DNA of 64,000 nt. It comes from Klenkia taihuensis (lineage in GTDB: Bacteria; Actinomycetota; Actinomycetes; Mycobacteriales; Geodermatophilaceae). A model generated the notes under the pieces. The model was not told the DNA's origin, made no database searches, and was given only the letters and a program-made list of their open reading frames with translations. The stretch's first letter is position 1, and each line of letters opens with the position of its first letter. Below are positions 16,690 through 27,003 of the stretch, one piece after another. Position numbers and translations under genes: made by a program. The DNA is taken from NCBI RefSeq assembly GCF_900112525.1, contig NZ_FOMD01000002.1, positions 248,001 through 312,000 of the forward strand, given 5' to 3'.

Positions 16690-17610
16690 TCAGACGGCGC
16701 ACCGGCCGACGCGGGCGCGGTACACCGCCAACACCTGGGCCCGGACAGCAGCCGGGTCACGGACCACGTCGGCGTAGGTGAACCGGAGCACGAGCCACCC
16801 CGCGGCGGACAGCAGGCGGTCCCGTTCCAGATCCCTGCGGCGGTCCTCCGGCGAGGTGTGGTGGGCAGCCCCGTCCAGCTCGACGACCAGTCCCGCCTCG
16901 GGCCAGCACCGGTCGAGGTAGCAGCGCCGTCCCGGGAGGTCGACACGACGCTGGCCCTGGCTGGGTGGCAGCTCCGGGTGGGCGAAGACCCCGAGCACCC
17001 CCAGCGCCTCGAGCTCGCTGCGGACGCCGTCCAGGACGAGGGCGATGGTCCGGCGCAGCTCGACGTGACCGGCCACGTTCGCCCGCTGCCGGAGCGCGGC
17101 ATCCAACTCCTGACCGGACACCGTGCCGCGCCGGACCAGATCGATCACCGCGGGGCGACGATCACGCAACGGGAGGAGGGGCCAGGAGTCCACTGCGGTC
17201 CTCGCCGGCTCGGTCAGCAGCAGCCCGCGCACGGTGCGGCACATGGGTGGGGCCGCGACGAACCCGGTGCGGCGGTGGACCACCAACCGCGGACCGCCGG
17301 CCAGCCGGCGACCGTGGTCGACGGTGAGGTGGACGGTGCCGCCCAGCGGTTCGCCGCGGTGGAGGGCGAGGGCCGTGAGGTGGCTGAGCGCGGCATCCCG
17401 CATCGCGTACCGCAGAGCCGCCCGTGCCCGCAGCTCGTCGGTCACCGTGGTCGCCGTCGCGACGTAGGTGTGCGGGTGCAGCCGGGTCACCCAGCGGAGT
17501 CTGGTTCCCGCGTCGACGGTGCGGGCCGGGACCGCCTGCAGCAGCTCCTGCCTGGTCGCGATGCCGCCGTGGGCCGCGAGGGCAGCGAGCAGTTCCTTCT
17601 TCCCGGACAC
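16690..17610 (-). CDS. AbiEi-like winged helix plus DUF559 (Vsr-like endonuclease) protein
   Basis: A 306-residue protein. Residues 1-45 (GKKELLAALAAHGGIATRQELLQAVPARTV) form a winged-helix start like that of AbiEi-type antitoxins. Residues about 200-300 resemble DUF559, a PD-(D/E)XK fold related to very-short-patch repair endonucleases. Key residues are the Asp of RCYLDRCWPEAGLVVELDGAAHH, where the ELDG acidic pair fits the active site, and ERDRLLSAAGWLVLRFTYADVV. Such HTH-DUF559 genes are multicopy in many high-G+C actinobacteria and have no established role. It is bracketed by two identical palindromic repeats (16618-16684, 17738-17804). GTG 17610 was chosen because upstream codons run into the repeat. 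Confidence 0.8.
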   Translation of the reverse strand: MSGKKELLAALAAHGGIATRQELLQAVPARTVDAGTRLRWVTRLHPHTYVATATTVTDELRARAALRYAMRDAALSHLTALALHRGEPLGGTVHLTVDHGRRLAGGPRLVVHRRTGFVAAPPMCRTVRGLLLTEPARTAVDSWPLLPLRDRRPAVIDLVRRGTVSGQELDAALRQRANVAGHVELRRTIALVLDGVRSELEALGVLGVFAHPELPPSQGQRRVDLPGRRCYLDRCWPEAGLVVELDGAAHHTSPEDRRRDLERDRLLSAAGWLVLRFTYADVVRDPAAVRAQVLAVYRARVGRCAV

Positions 17611-17737
17611 GGGGCGCACCCTGCACCCGCTGGCGAACGGTCGGGGGCGACGCCTGTGGACAGCTGGGCGCCGTCCACCGATCCGCCGTGCCCCTTGCGC
17701 AGGCGCCGCCCGGCTGCTGCACCCTCTCCCCCGCCGA

Positions 17738-17804
17738 GGCAAGGGAGCCCCTGCACCACGGATGGGCCCCACCCGTGATGGAAGGGATCCCTTGCCTCGG
17801 CGGG
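17738..17804 (+). repeat. 67-bp palindromic repeat, copy 2
   Basis: This is the second identical copy of the repeat at 16618-16684. It lies 128 bases upstream of the DUF559 gene's start and 14 bases beyond the stop codon of the ABC permease gene, so it could terminate that operon. In copy 2 the palindrome extends further: CCGCCGAGG at 17731-17739 pairs with the CCTCGGCGG at its right end, whereas in copy 1 the left flank has diverged. Confidence 0.9.
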
Positions 17805-17817
17805 GAGGAGGCGGATG

Positions 17818-18984
17818 TCAGGCGCGCTCGGCCGTGAGGGCCTCGCGGAGCTTGGTCTTGCCCCCGGTGCGCAGCAGGGCGCCGGCGTAGACCCGGCCGC
17901 CGACCCGGACGACCAGCGCGATGGCGACGGCCATGATCGCCACGGCCAGCAGCACCTGCCAGAGCGGGACGTCGCCGGCGGCCATCCGCACCGGCATCAC
18001 CAGCGGGGTCAGCCCGGGGACGAACGACGTGACGGTGGCCAGGCCCGAACCCGGGTCCTGGCCGGCCTGGATGGAGATGAAGAAGCCGACCACCAGCAGC
18101 AGGGTGGTCGGGGTGAGCACGCTGCCGAGGTCCTCCTGCCGGCTGACCAGCGACGCCGCGGCGGCGAACACCGAGGCGTAGAAGGCGTAGCCGACCAGGA
18201 ACCAGCCGATGACCACGAGCACGGTGCCGATGAGCTGGCCGGGGACGCTGACCACGCCGAGGGCCAGCGCACCGGTCACGCCGACCACGGCGATGAGCAC
18301 CATCTGCGCCAGGCCCAGCACGCCGAGGCCGAGGATCTTGCCGGCCAGCAGCTGCCAGGGCTTCATCGTCGACAGCAGCAGCTCCACGACCCGGGAGGAC
18401 TTCTCCTCCACCACGCCCTGCGCGACGAACTGGCCGAACAGGATGAGCAGGCCGTAGAGCACCACGACGCCCACCAGCGCCACCACGACCGCGGGGCCGT
18501 CGTCCTCGTCGGAGGGGTCGAGCTCGGTGACCGACACGTTCGGCGCAGGCTGCAGGTCCACGCCCTGCGCGGCCAGCTGCGCGCCCACCGACAGCGCGCC
18601 GACCGCGGAGCGCACGATGTCGTCCACGCTGCCCGAGGACTCCACCAGCAGCTGCGGGGAGTCCCCGACCGGGTCGAGGACGGCGCCGTCCACGTCGCCG
18701 TCGCTGACCGCCTGCCGGGCGGCGGCCTCGTCGGGCAGCTCGGTGACGGTGACCGCGGTGCCCGAGGCCTCGCCGGCCTGCTGCAGCGCGGTCTCCACCG
18801 AGGGGTTGCCGCCGACGACGCCGATGGTGGTCGTCGAGGTCCGCCCGCCGGCCACGAGCTGGAAGATCATGACGCCGACGACGAGCAGCACGATGACCAG
18901 CGAGCTGATGATGAAGCCCTTGTCCCGCACCCGGGTGGTGATCTCCCGACGGGCGACCAGCCGGACCTGACCCGCCGCGCTCAC
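17818..18984 (-). CDS. ABC-2 type transporter permease (NatB/YhaP-like)
   Basis: A 388-residue membrane subunit. A cytoplasmic start (GQVRLVARREITTRVRDKGF) leads into TM1, then a large extracytoplasmic domain of about 140 residues, then five or more helices. GQFVAQGVVEEKSSRVVELLLSTMKPWQLLAGKILG is the coupling region typical of NatB-like permeases that work with a single ATPase. GTG 18984 overlaps the ATPase stop by four bases. Together they should extrude Na+, drugs or a metabolite. The gene ends just before palindromic repeat copy 2. Confidence 0.92.
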   Translation of the reverse strand: MSAAGQVRLVARREITTRVRDKGFIISSLVIVLLVVGVMIFQLVAGGRTSTTTIGVVGGNPSVETALQQAGEASGTAVTVTELPDEAAARQAVSDGDVDGAVLDPVGDSPQLLVESSGSVDDIVRSAVGALSVGAQLAAQGVDLQPAPNVSVTELDPSDEDDGPAVVVALVGVVVLYGLLILFGQFVAQGVVEEKSSRVVELLLSTMKPWQLLAGKILGLGVLGLAQMVLIAVVGVTGALALGVVSVPGQLIGTVLVVIGWFLVGYAFYASVFAAAASLVSRQEDLGSVLTPTTLLLVVGFFISIQAGQDPGSGLATVTSFVPGLTPLVMPVRMAAGDVPLWQVLLAVAIMAVAIALVVRVGGRVYAGALLRTGGKTKLREALTAERA

Positions 18985-19871
18985 GCCGCCACCGCCTCGC
19001 GGAAGAGCTCCACCAGGCTGGGTTCGCGCCGGGCGAAGTGGGTCACCCGGCCGGTGCGCAGGGCCGCGGCGAGGACGGCCTGGTCGTCGGTGGCCGGGTC
19101 GAGCTCGAGCACGGTGTCCCCGCGCTGCTCGCTGACCACCCGGACGCCGGGGACGCCGTCCGCCCAGCCGGGGCCGGCGTCGGGGACGACGACCCGCAGC
19201 TGCCGGCCGCCCTCCCGCCGGCGCAGCTCCGGCACGGTGCCGCTGGCCACGATCCGGCCGCGGGCGAGGATGCCGACCGCGTCGCACAGCCGCTCGACCA
19301 GATCGAGCTGGTGGCTGGAGAACACCACGGGGACGCCGGCCCGGCACCGCTCCAGCAGGGCGTCGGCGAGGGAGTCGACGCCGACCGGGTCGAGGCCGGA
19401 GAACGGCTCGTCGAGGATGAGCACCTCGGGCCCGCTGACCAGTGCGGCCGCCAGCTGGACCCGCTGCTGGTTGCCCAGCGACAGCTTCTCCACCCGCTCG
19501 CCGCGCTTGTCCGCCAGGCCCAGCCGCTCGGTCCACTCCTGCACAGCGCGGTCGGCGTCGGCGGAGCCGGCGCCGTGCAGCCGGGCGAAGTAGGTGAGCT
19601 GGTCGGCGACCTTCATCTTCGGGTAGAGGCCGCGCTCCTCGGGCATGTAGCCGATCCGCTGCCGGCTGGCGTCGTCGAGCGCCGTGCCGCGCCAGCGGAC
19701 CTCGCCGGCGTCGGCCCGGGCCAGGCCCATCGCGATGCGCATGGTCGTGGTCTTGCCGGCGCCGTTGGAGCCGCAGAACCCGAACATCTGCCCGGGCGCC
19801 ACGGTGAAGCCGACCCCCTGCAGCACCCGGTTGTCACCGTAGGTCTTGACCAGTCCGTCGAACTCGAGCAC
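18981..19871 (-). CDS. ABC transporter ATP-binding protein (NatA-like)
   Basis: A 296-residue ATPase, the partner of the NatB-like permease downstream. Walker A is GSNGAGKTT near residue 35. The signature is LSLGNQQRVQL (the NQQ form typical of NatA exporters), Walker B is VLILDEPFSGLDPVG and the switch His is in SSHQLDLVE. The C-terminal part, after ARGRIVASGTVPELRRREGG, is the regulatory domain of this subfamily. It is the first gene of its operon; the 45 bases before it (19872-19916) must hold the promoter, with GGATACGGT on the minus strand as a weak -10 candidate. Confidence 0.94.
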   Translation of the reverse strand: MLEFDGLVKTYGDNRVLQGVGFTVAPGQMFGFCGSNGAGKTTTMRIAMGLARADAGEVRWRGTALDDASRQRIGYMPEERGLYPKMKVADQLTYFARLHGAGSADADRAVQEWTERLGLADKRGERVEKLSLGNQQRVQLAAALVSGPEVLILDEPFSGLDPVGVDSLADALLERCRAGVPVVFSSHQLDLVERLCDAVGILARGRIVASGTVPELRRREGGRQLRVVVPDAGPGWADGVPGVRVVSEQRGDTVLELDPATDDQAVLAAALRTGRVTHFARREPSLVELFREAVAA

Positions 19872-19916
19872 GCGCCCTCCAGGCGGTCGTGAGCGTCGTT
19901 CAGGACCGTATCCGTC

Positions 19917-21089
19917 TCACTCCGGCTCGGGGTGCCGGGCCCCGGCGGCCACCACGGCACCGGCCTCCAGCGCCGCGCGCCGGCCCACCAGGGCGACGTC
20001 GCCGTCCCCGCCGACCGTGGCGTCCCGGCCGACGTCCACCCCGTCGTCGAGCACCGCCCGGTGCACCCGCGCACCGGCCCGCACCCGCACCCCGGGCAGC
20101 AGCACCGAGTCGGTCACCGTCGCGCCCGCCTCCACGACCACGCCGGGCGAGAGCACCGACCGGTGCACGGTGCCGCCCACCCGGGTGCCGCCGGAGACCA
20201 GCGAGCCCTCGACGGAGGCGCCGGGCAGCAGCCGGGCCGCGGAGTGCCGGCCGCCGCGGGTGTGCACCGGCCACGCCGGGTCGTCCAGGTCGATCGGCGG
20301 GTCGGGAGCCAGCACGTCCATGTGCGCCTGCCAGTAGGCCGGCACGGTGCCGACGTCGCGCCAGTAGCCCTCGAACCGGTGCGCCCGGGCCAGCCCGTCG
20401 GCGGTCTGCGCCGGCAGCAGGCCGTCGCCGAGGTCGGCCAGGCCCTCCTCCCCGGCGTCGGCGGCCAGCGCCTCCAGCCGGTCCAGCGTGGGCCGGGGCG
20501 TGAACACGAAGACCTCGTTGGTGGCCGTCGTCGTCGCCGGCTCGTCGGGCTTGTAGGCGTAGTCGGTCACCCGCTCCCCGTCGGTCTGCACGATCCCGTA
20601 GCGGGAGGCGTCGTCCGCGGCGACCTCGGTGGTGACCATGGTGACCTCGGCGCCGGACCCCAGGTGCTCCTCGGCGACGGCCCGGTAGTCCAGCTGGTAG
20701 ACCGCGTCGGCGCTGACCACGACCAGGGCGTCGGGGTCGAACCCGCGCACCAGGTCGGCCTGGCGCCACAGCACGTCGGCGGTGCCGGTCGCCCAGCCCC
20801 CGCGGTCGGTGCCGCGGAACGGCGGCAGGGTCATCAGCCCACCGGTGGTGCGGTCCAGGTCCCAGGGCCGGCCGTTGGCCAGGTGCTCCGAGAGCGACGT
20901 CGGGTGGAACTGCACGGCGACCCACACGTCGGCGATGCCGGAGTGCTGGCAGTTGGACAGCGGGAAGTCCACCAGCCGGTAGACCCCGCCGAAGGGCACG
21001 GCCGGTTTGGCCCGGTGCTCGGTGAGCAGCTCCAGCCGGCCACCGGCACCACCGGCGAGCACGAGGACGAGGATCCGGGAGAGGGCCAT
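19917..21089 (-). CDS. glgC: Glucose-1-phosphate adenylyltransferase-like (GlgC family) nucleotidyltransferase
   Basis: A 390-residue sugar nucleotidyltransferase. The N-terminal pyrophosphorylase loop is LVLAGGAGGRLELLTEHRAK followed by PAVPFGGVYRLVDFPLSNC, diagnostic for GlgC. Further GlgC marks are GTADVLWRQADLV, the metal-binding SADAVYQLDY and FEGYWRDVGTVPAYWQAH. The C-terminal third is a left-handed beta-helix of hexapeptide repeats. It would make ADP-glucose for glycogen or trehalose-type synthesis, although no glycogen gene is adjacent. The GxGGRLxxLT loop has Ala-Gly where the classical enzyme has Arg-Gly, so nucleotide preference should not be assumed. ATG 21089 was preferred over one at 21116. 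Confidence 0.85.
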   Translation of the reverse strand: MALSRILVLVLAGGAGGRLELLTEHRAKPAVPFGGVYRLVDFPLSNCQHSGIADVWVAVQFHPTSLSEHLANGRPWDLDRTTGGLMTLPPFRGTDRGGWATGTADVLWRQADLVRGFDPDALVVVSADAVYQLDYRAVAEEHLGSGAEVTMVTTEVAADDASRYGIVQTDGERVTDYAYKPDEPATTTATNEVFVFTPRPTLDRLEALAADAGEEGLADLGDGLLPAQTADGLARAHRFEGYWRDVGTVPAYWQAHMDVLAPDPPIDLDDPAWPVHTRGGRHSAARLLPGASVEGSLVSGGTRVGGTVHRSVLSPGVVVEAGATVTDSVLLPGVRVRAGARVHRAVLDDGVDVGRDATVGGDGDVALVGRRAALEAGAVVAAGARHPEPE

Positions 21090-21134
21090 GCCCCCCACTG
21101 CCCGGTCCGGGGGCACCGCACGCCCGAACCGGCC

Positions 21135-22433
21135 CTAGATCGTCCGCGCCGCCCGTGAGGCCCGGAACAGCCAGAAGGACGGGACGGCGACGGCGACCAC
21201 CGCCATGGCGACGACGATCACCACGCCACCGGTCCACATCGCCACCGAGACGCCGAACGCACTGGCCAGCGCACCCGCGCGCAGGTCGCCCAACCGCGGA
21301 CCGCCGGCCACCACGACGATGAACACGCCCTGCATCCGCCCGCGCATGTCGTCGGGGGCGGCCAGCTGCAGCATCGAGCTGCGCAGCACCGCGCTGACCA
21401 TGTCGCCGGCGCCGGCCACGGCCAGGCAGAGCACGGCGAACCACAGCGACCCGGCCAGGCCGAACCCGATGATCGCCACGCCCCACACCGCGATCGCGCC
21501 GAGCACCACGGCGCCCTGCCGGTCGACCCGGCTCACCCAGCCCGACGTCAGGCCCATGACCAGCGAGCCGATCGAGATGCCGGCGTAGAGCCAGCCCAGG
21601 CTGTTGGCGTCGCCGCTGAACTCCGTGGCGGCCAGCTGGGGGAACACCGCCTGCGGCCAGGCGAACAGCATCGCGATGATGTCCACGACGAAGGTCATGA
21701 GCAGCACCGGCTGGGTGCGCAGGAAGACGAAGCCGTCCAGCACGCCGCGCACCGCGGACCCGATCCGGACCCGGCCCGCCGCCCCGGCCACAGGCAGCGG
21801 CGGCAGGCCGCGCACCAGCCAGACGGCGGCGGCGAACCCGACGGCGTCGACCACGTAGGTCAGGAAGAGCTCGCCCTGGCCGATGAGCACACCGGCCAGC
21901 AGCGGCCCGGCGATGACGCCTATCTGCCGGACCGTCATCGCCAGTGCGTTGGCCGCCGGGACCAGCTCGGTGCCCACCACGGCCGGGATGGCGGCGCTGC
22001 GGGTGGGCTGGTTGACCGCGGAGAACGCCGACACGAACGCGGTCAGCACCCACAGCACGGCCAGGTTGTCCATCCCCAGCCCGGCCTGGACGGCGAGCAG
22101 CGCGCTGGTGACCGCGGCCCCGACCGAGGTGATCAGCATCAGCCGCCGGCGGTCCATGGCGTCGGCGATGGCACCGCCGAGCAGGCCGAACACCACCAGC
22201 GGGACCAGCGCCACCACCGAGGTGACGCCGACCAGGAACGAGGAGCCGGTGATCGCGTACACCTGGAACGGGACGGCGACCAGCGTCATCTGCTGGCCGA
22301 GCATCGTCACCGTCACCCCGGCGAACAGCCGGCGGTAGGCCGGGATCGCCAGCGGCCGGGTGTCCAGTGCCCAGCCACGGCGGCGGCGCGGCGGTGCTTC
22401 CCCGGGTGCGGGTCCGTCGACGGGTGAGCTCAC
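21135..22433 (-). CDS. MFS exporter (EntS/MefA-like)
   Basis: A 432-residue major facilitator protein with about twelve transmembrane helices. Features are a proline/arginine-rich cytoplasmic N-terminus, the motif-A-like loop GGAIADAMDRRRLM between TM2 and TM3, NQPTRSAAIPAVVGTELVPAANAL after TM4, and DMRGRMQGVFIVVV near TM10. These segments are shared by the EntS/MefA-type drug or siderophore exporter branch. GTG 22433 overlaps the pdxH stop by four bases, so it is translated downstream of and coupled to pdxH. The substrate is unknown; the coupling hints at a metabolite linked to vitamin B6, but this is weak inference. Confidence 0.9.
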   Translation of the reverse strand: MSSPVDGPAPGEAPPRRRRGWALDTRPLAIPAYRRLFAGVTVTMLGQQMTLVAVPFQVYAITGSSFLVGVTSVVALVPLVVFGLLGGAIADAMDRRRLMLITSVGAAVTSALLAVQAGLGMDNLAVLWVLTAFVSAFSAVNQPTRSAAIPAVVGTELVPAANALAMTVRQIGVIAGPLLAGVLIGQGELFLTYVVDAVGFAAAVWLVRGLPPLPVAGAAGRVRIGSAVRGVLDGFVFLRTQPVLLMTFVVDIIAMLFAWPQAVFPQLAATEFSGDANSLGWLYAGISIGSLVMGLTSGWVSRVDRQGAVVLGAIAVWGVAIIGFGLAGSLWFAVLCLAVAGAGDMVSAVLRSSMLQLAAPDDMRGRMQGVFIVVVAGGPRLGDLRAGALASAFGVSVAMWTGGVVIVVAMAVVAVAVPSFWLFRASRAARTI

Positions 22434-23077
22434 GGGGCGAGGCGGCGGACGACCCAGCCGCCGCCCTCCGCGTCGTCGCGCTCGAACCGCAGCCGGTCGT
22501 GCAACCGGTCGTGGCCGCCCTGCCAGAACTCCACCCGCTGCGGCTCCACCCGGTAGGCGCCCCACGAGGCCGGGCGGGGCAGCTTGCCCTCCGGGGTCTG
22601 CTCGTCCAGGTCGCGGAAGGCCCGCACCAGGTCCTCGCGGCCGTCGACGACCGAGGACTGCACCGTGGCCGCGGCGGCCAGCTGCGCGCCCCGCGGGCGG
22701 GGGTCCCACAGCGCGTCGGAGTCGGCGTCGGGCAGCCGGGCCGCCGTCCCCACGACCCGGACCTGGCGCTGCAGCGCGTGCCACGGGAAGACCAGCGCCA
22801 CCCGGTCGTCCAGCGCCAGCTGCGCGCCCTTGGCCGAGGCGCCGTTCGTGACGAACACGAACCCCTCCTCCGACAGCCCCTTGAGCAGCACGACGCGGGC
22901 GTCGGGGGCGCCGTCGGGGTCGGCGGTGGCCAGCACCATCGCGTTGGGCTCGGGCAGGTCGGCGGCCACCGCGTCGTCGAACCAGCGCCGGAACTGCGCC
23001 AGCCAGGTGTCGGCGAGCGTGCTCTCGGAGAAGCTGCCCTCGTCGTAGTCGCGGCGCATCGTCGTCAGGTCGGGCAC
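22430..23077 (-). CDS. pdxH: Pyridoxamine 5'-phosphate oxidase
   Basis: A 215-residue FMN enzyme that oxidises pyridoxamine/pyridoxine phosphate to pyridoxal phosphate. Visible marks are MRRDYDEGSFSESTLADTWLAQFRRWFDDA, FMN-binding DARVVLLKGLSEEGFVFVTN and LALVFPWHALQRQVRVVG, and the C-terminal signature WGAYRVEPQRVEFWQGGHDRLHDR...WVVRRLAP (substrate and FMN contacts). Length is typical. GTG 23077 puts six residues before the conserved MRRDY. It is the first gene of a pair with the MFS exporter and is divergent from citA. SerC, two genes away, also serves B6 synthesis in many bacteria. Confidence 0.95.
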   Translation of the reverse strand: MPDLTTMRRDYDEGSFSESTLADTWLAQFRRWFDDAVAADLPEPNAMVLATADPDGAPDARVVLLKGLSEEGFVFVTNGASAKGAQLALDDRVALVFPWHALQRQVRVVGTAARLPDADSDALWDPRPRGAQLAAAATVQSSVVDGREDLVRAFRDLDEQTPEGKLPRPASWGAYRVEPQRVEFWQGGHDRLHDRLRFERDDAEGGGWVVRRLAP

Positions 23078-23121
23078 CGGGCCATGCTCCCACCCTGCAA
23101 CCACCCCGCGACCAGGTGTGA

Positions 23122-25491
<2,370 letters not shown>

Positions 25492-25508
25492 CCCCGGCCT
25501 GACCGGCC

Positions 25509-27002
25509 TCAGCGCGGCGGCAGGATCCAGGTGTCCTTGGACCCGCCGCCGCGGCTGGAGTTGACCAGCAGCGAGCCCTCCTCCAGGGCCACCCGGGTCA
25601 GCGGTGCACGCACCGCGCGGGTGGTCGACCCGGCGACGGCGAAGACCCGCAGGTCGACCCGCCTCGGCGCGACGACGCCGTCGACCAGGGTGGGCAGGGT
25701 GGAGAAGTCCACCGGCTCCTGGGCGACGAACCGGTGCGGGGCCGCCTCGACCTGGGCGGTCAGCTCGGCCAGCTCCGCGGCCGAGCAGGACGGCCCGAAC
25801 ACCACGCCCTGGCCGCCGTAGCCGTCGACCGGCTTGACCACCAGCTCGCCCAGCCGGCCGCGGACGGCGGCGAGGTCGCCCTCGTCGGCCAGCACCCAGG
25901 TCGGCACGCTGGGCAGCAGCGGCTCCTCCCCCAGGTAGAACCGGATCATCGCCGGCACGTGGCAGTAGGTGGCCTTGTCGTCGGCCACCCCGTTGCCGGG
26001 CACGTTGGCCAGCGCCAGCCGGCCGGCCCGCACCGCACCGCCGAGCAGCACGTCCAGCGGGGTGCCCACCGGGTTCAGGTGCGCGGCGAGGTCGTCGTCG
26101 TCGAAGCGGCGGTAGAGGACGTCGACCGACACCCGCTCGCCGTCCACCTCGACCGCGACGCCGCCCTCGGGGGTGGCCCACAGGCGGTCCGGGGTGGCGA
26201 CCGGGATGCCCATCGCCTCGGCCAGCAGCCGGTGCTCGAACCAGGCGGTGTTCACCCGGCCGTCGGTGAGCAGCGCCAGCTGCGGCGGGCCGTCGCAGGC
26301 CGGGGGCGCGGCGTCGGCGAGCGCGGCCCGCAGCACGGCGACGGCCTCGGACGGCTCGGCCAGGCCGGCGCGGTCGGCGTAGAGGGCGGGCAGCGCGGCC
26401 CGGGTGCTGTCCCGGTTGACGATCGCGTAGCCCAGGCCCGACGGGACCCGCAGGTTGTCCTCCAGCACGACCCAGCCCTCGGCGGTGCGCAGCAGGTCGA
26501 GCCCGGCGACGGCGGCGCGCTGCTGCCCGGGCCAGGCCAGCGAGACCGCGGCCGGGCGGTACCCGGGGCTGCGGGTGACCAGCCACCCGGGCAGCACGCC
26601 GGCGCGGACCGCCTCGGGTGCGGCGTCCCGGCCGTCGCCCCGCCGGCGGCCGGTGGGCCGGTAGGCGTCGGCGAGGAAGGCGTTCAGCGCCCGGGTGCGC
26701 TGCTCGACGCCGCGGGCCACGGTGTCCCACTCGTCGGCGGCCAGCAGCCGGGGCAGGGGGTCGACCGGGAAGGGGTGCTCGACCAGCGCGCCGTCGACGA
26801 AGGAGCCGAACACCACCCCCCGCGCGCGGCGCTCCCGGCCCATCTCGCCGACGGCGGTGGCCAGGCCGACGCCGCCGAGCTCCTGCAGGGCCGGCACCAC
26901 CGAGCGGTAGCCCTCGCGGACCACGCCGTCGGGCCCGACGACCTCGTCGGCGGGGTGCGGCCGGTAGTGCGCGAACAGGTCGGTCGTGCCGGTCATGGCC
27001 AC
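25509..27002 (-). CDS. Circularly permuted type-2 ATP-grasp protein
   Basis: A 497-residue member of the DUF404/DUF407 circularly permuted ATP-grasp family. The N-terminal part carries GVVFGSFVDGALVEHPFPVDPLPRLL. The central ATP-grasp elements are VLEDNLRVPSGLGYAIVNR and DVLYRRFDDDDL. The C-terminal part contains ALANVPGNGVADDKATYCHVPAMIRFYLGEE, KPVDGYGGQGVVFG and NSSRGGGSKDTWIL. Family members are predicted to ligate amino groups to carboxylates and usually stand beside an alpha-E (DUF403) protein; none is present here. Instead it is the last gene of a unit with an S9 peptidase (1-base gap) and an AsnO-like amidotransferase, which hints at a peptide substrate. An alternative start is ATG 26996. 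Confidence 0.9.
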   Translation of the reverse strand: MAMTGTTDLFAHYRPHPADEVVGPDGVVREGYRSVVPALQELGGVGLATAVGEMGRERRARGVVFGSFVDGALVEHPFPVDPLPRLLAADEWDTVARGVEQRTRALNAFLADAYRPTGRRRGDGRDAAPEAVRAGVLPGWLVTRSPGYRPAAVSLAWPGQQRAAVAGLDLLRTAEGWVVLEDNLRVPSGLGYAIVNRDSTRAALPALYADRAGLAEPSEAVAVLRAALADAAPPACDGPPQLALLTDGRVNTAWFEHRLLAEAMGIPVATPDRLWATPEGGVAVEVDGERVSVDVLYRRFDDDDLAAHLNPVGTPLDVLLGGAVRAGRLALANVPGNGVADDKATYCHVPAMIRFYLGEEPLLPSVPTWVLADEGDLAAVRGRLGELVVKPVDGYGGQGVVFGPSCSAAELAELTAQVEAAPHRFVAQEPVDFSTLPTLVDGVVAPRRVDLRVFAVAGSTTRAVRAPLTRVALEEGSLLVNSSRGGGSKDTWILPPR

Positions 27003-27003
27003 C

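Noticed and set aside
16618-17804. CRISPR array
   Set aside because: There are only two repeat copies, separated by a full gene; no regular spacers and no cas genes exist in the window.
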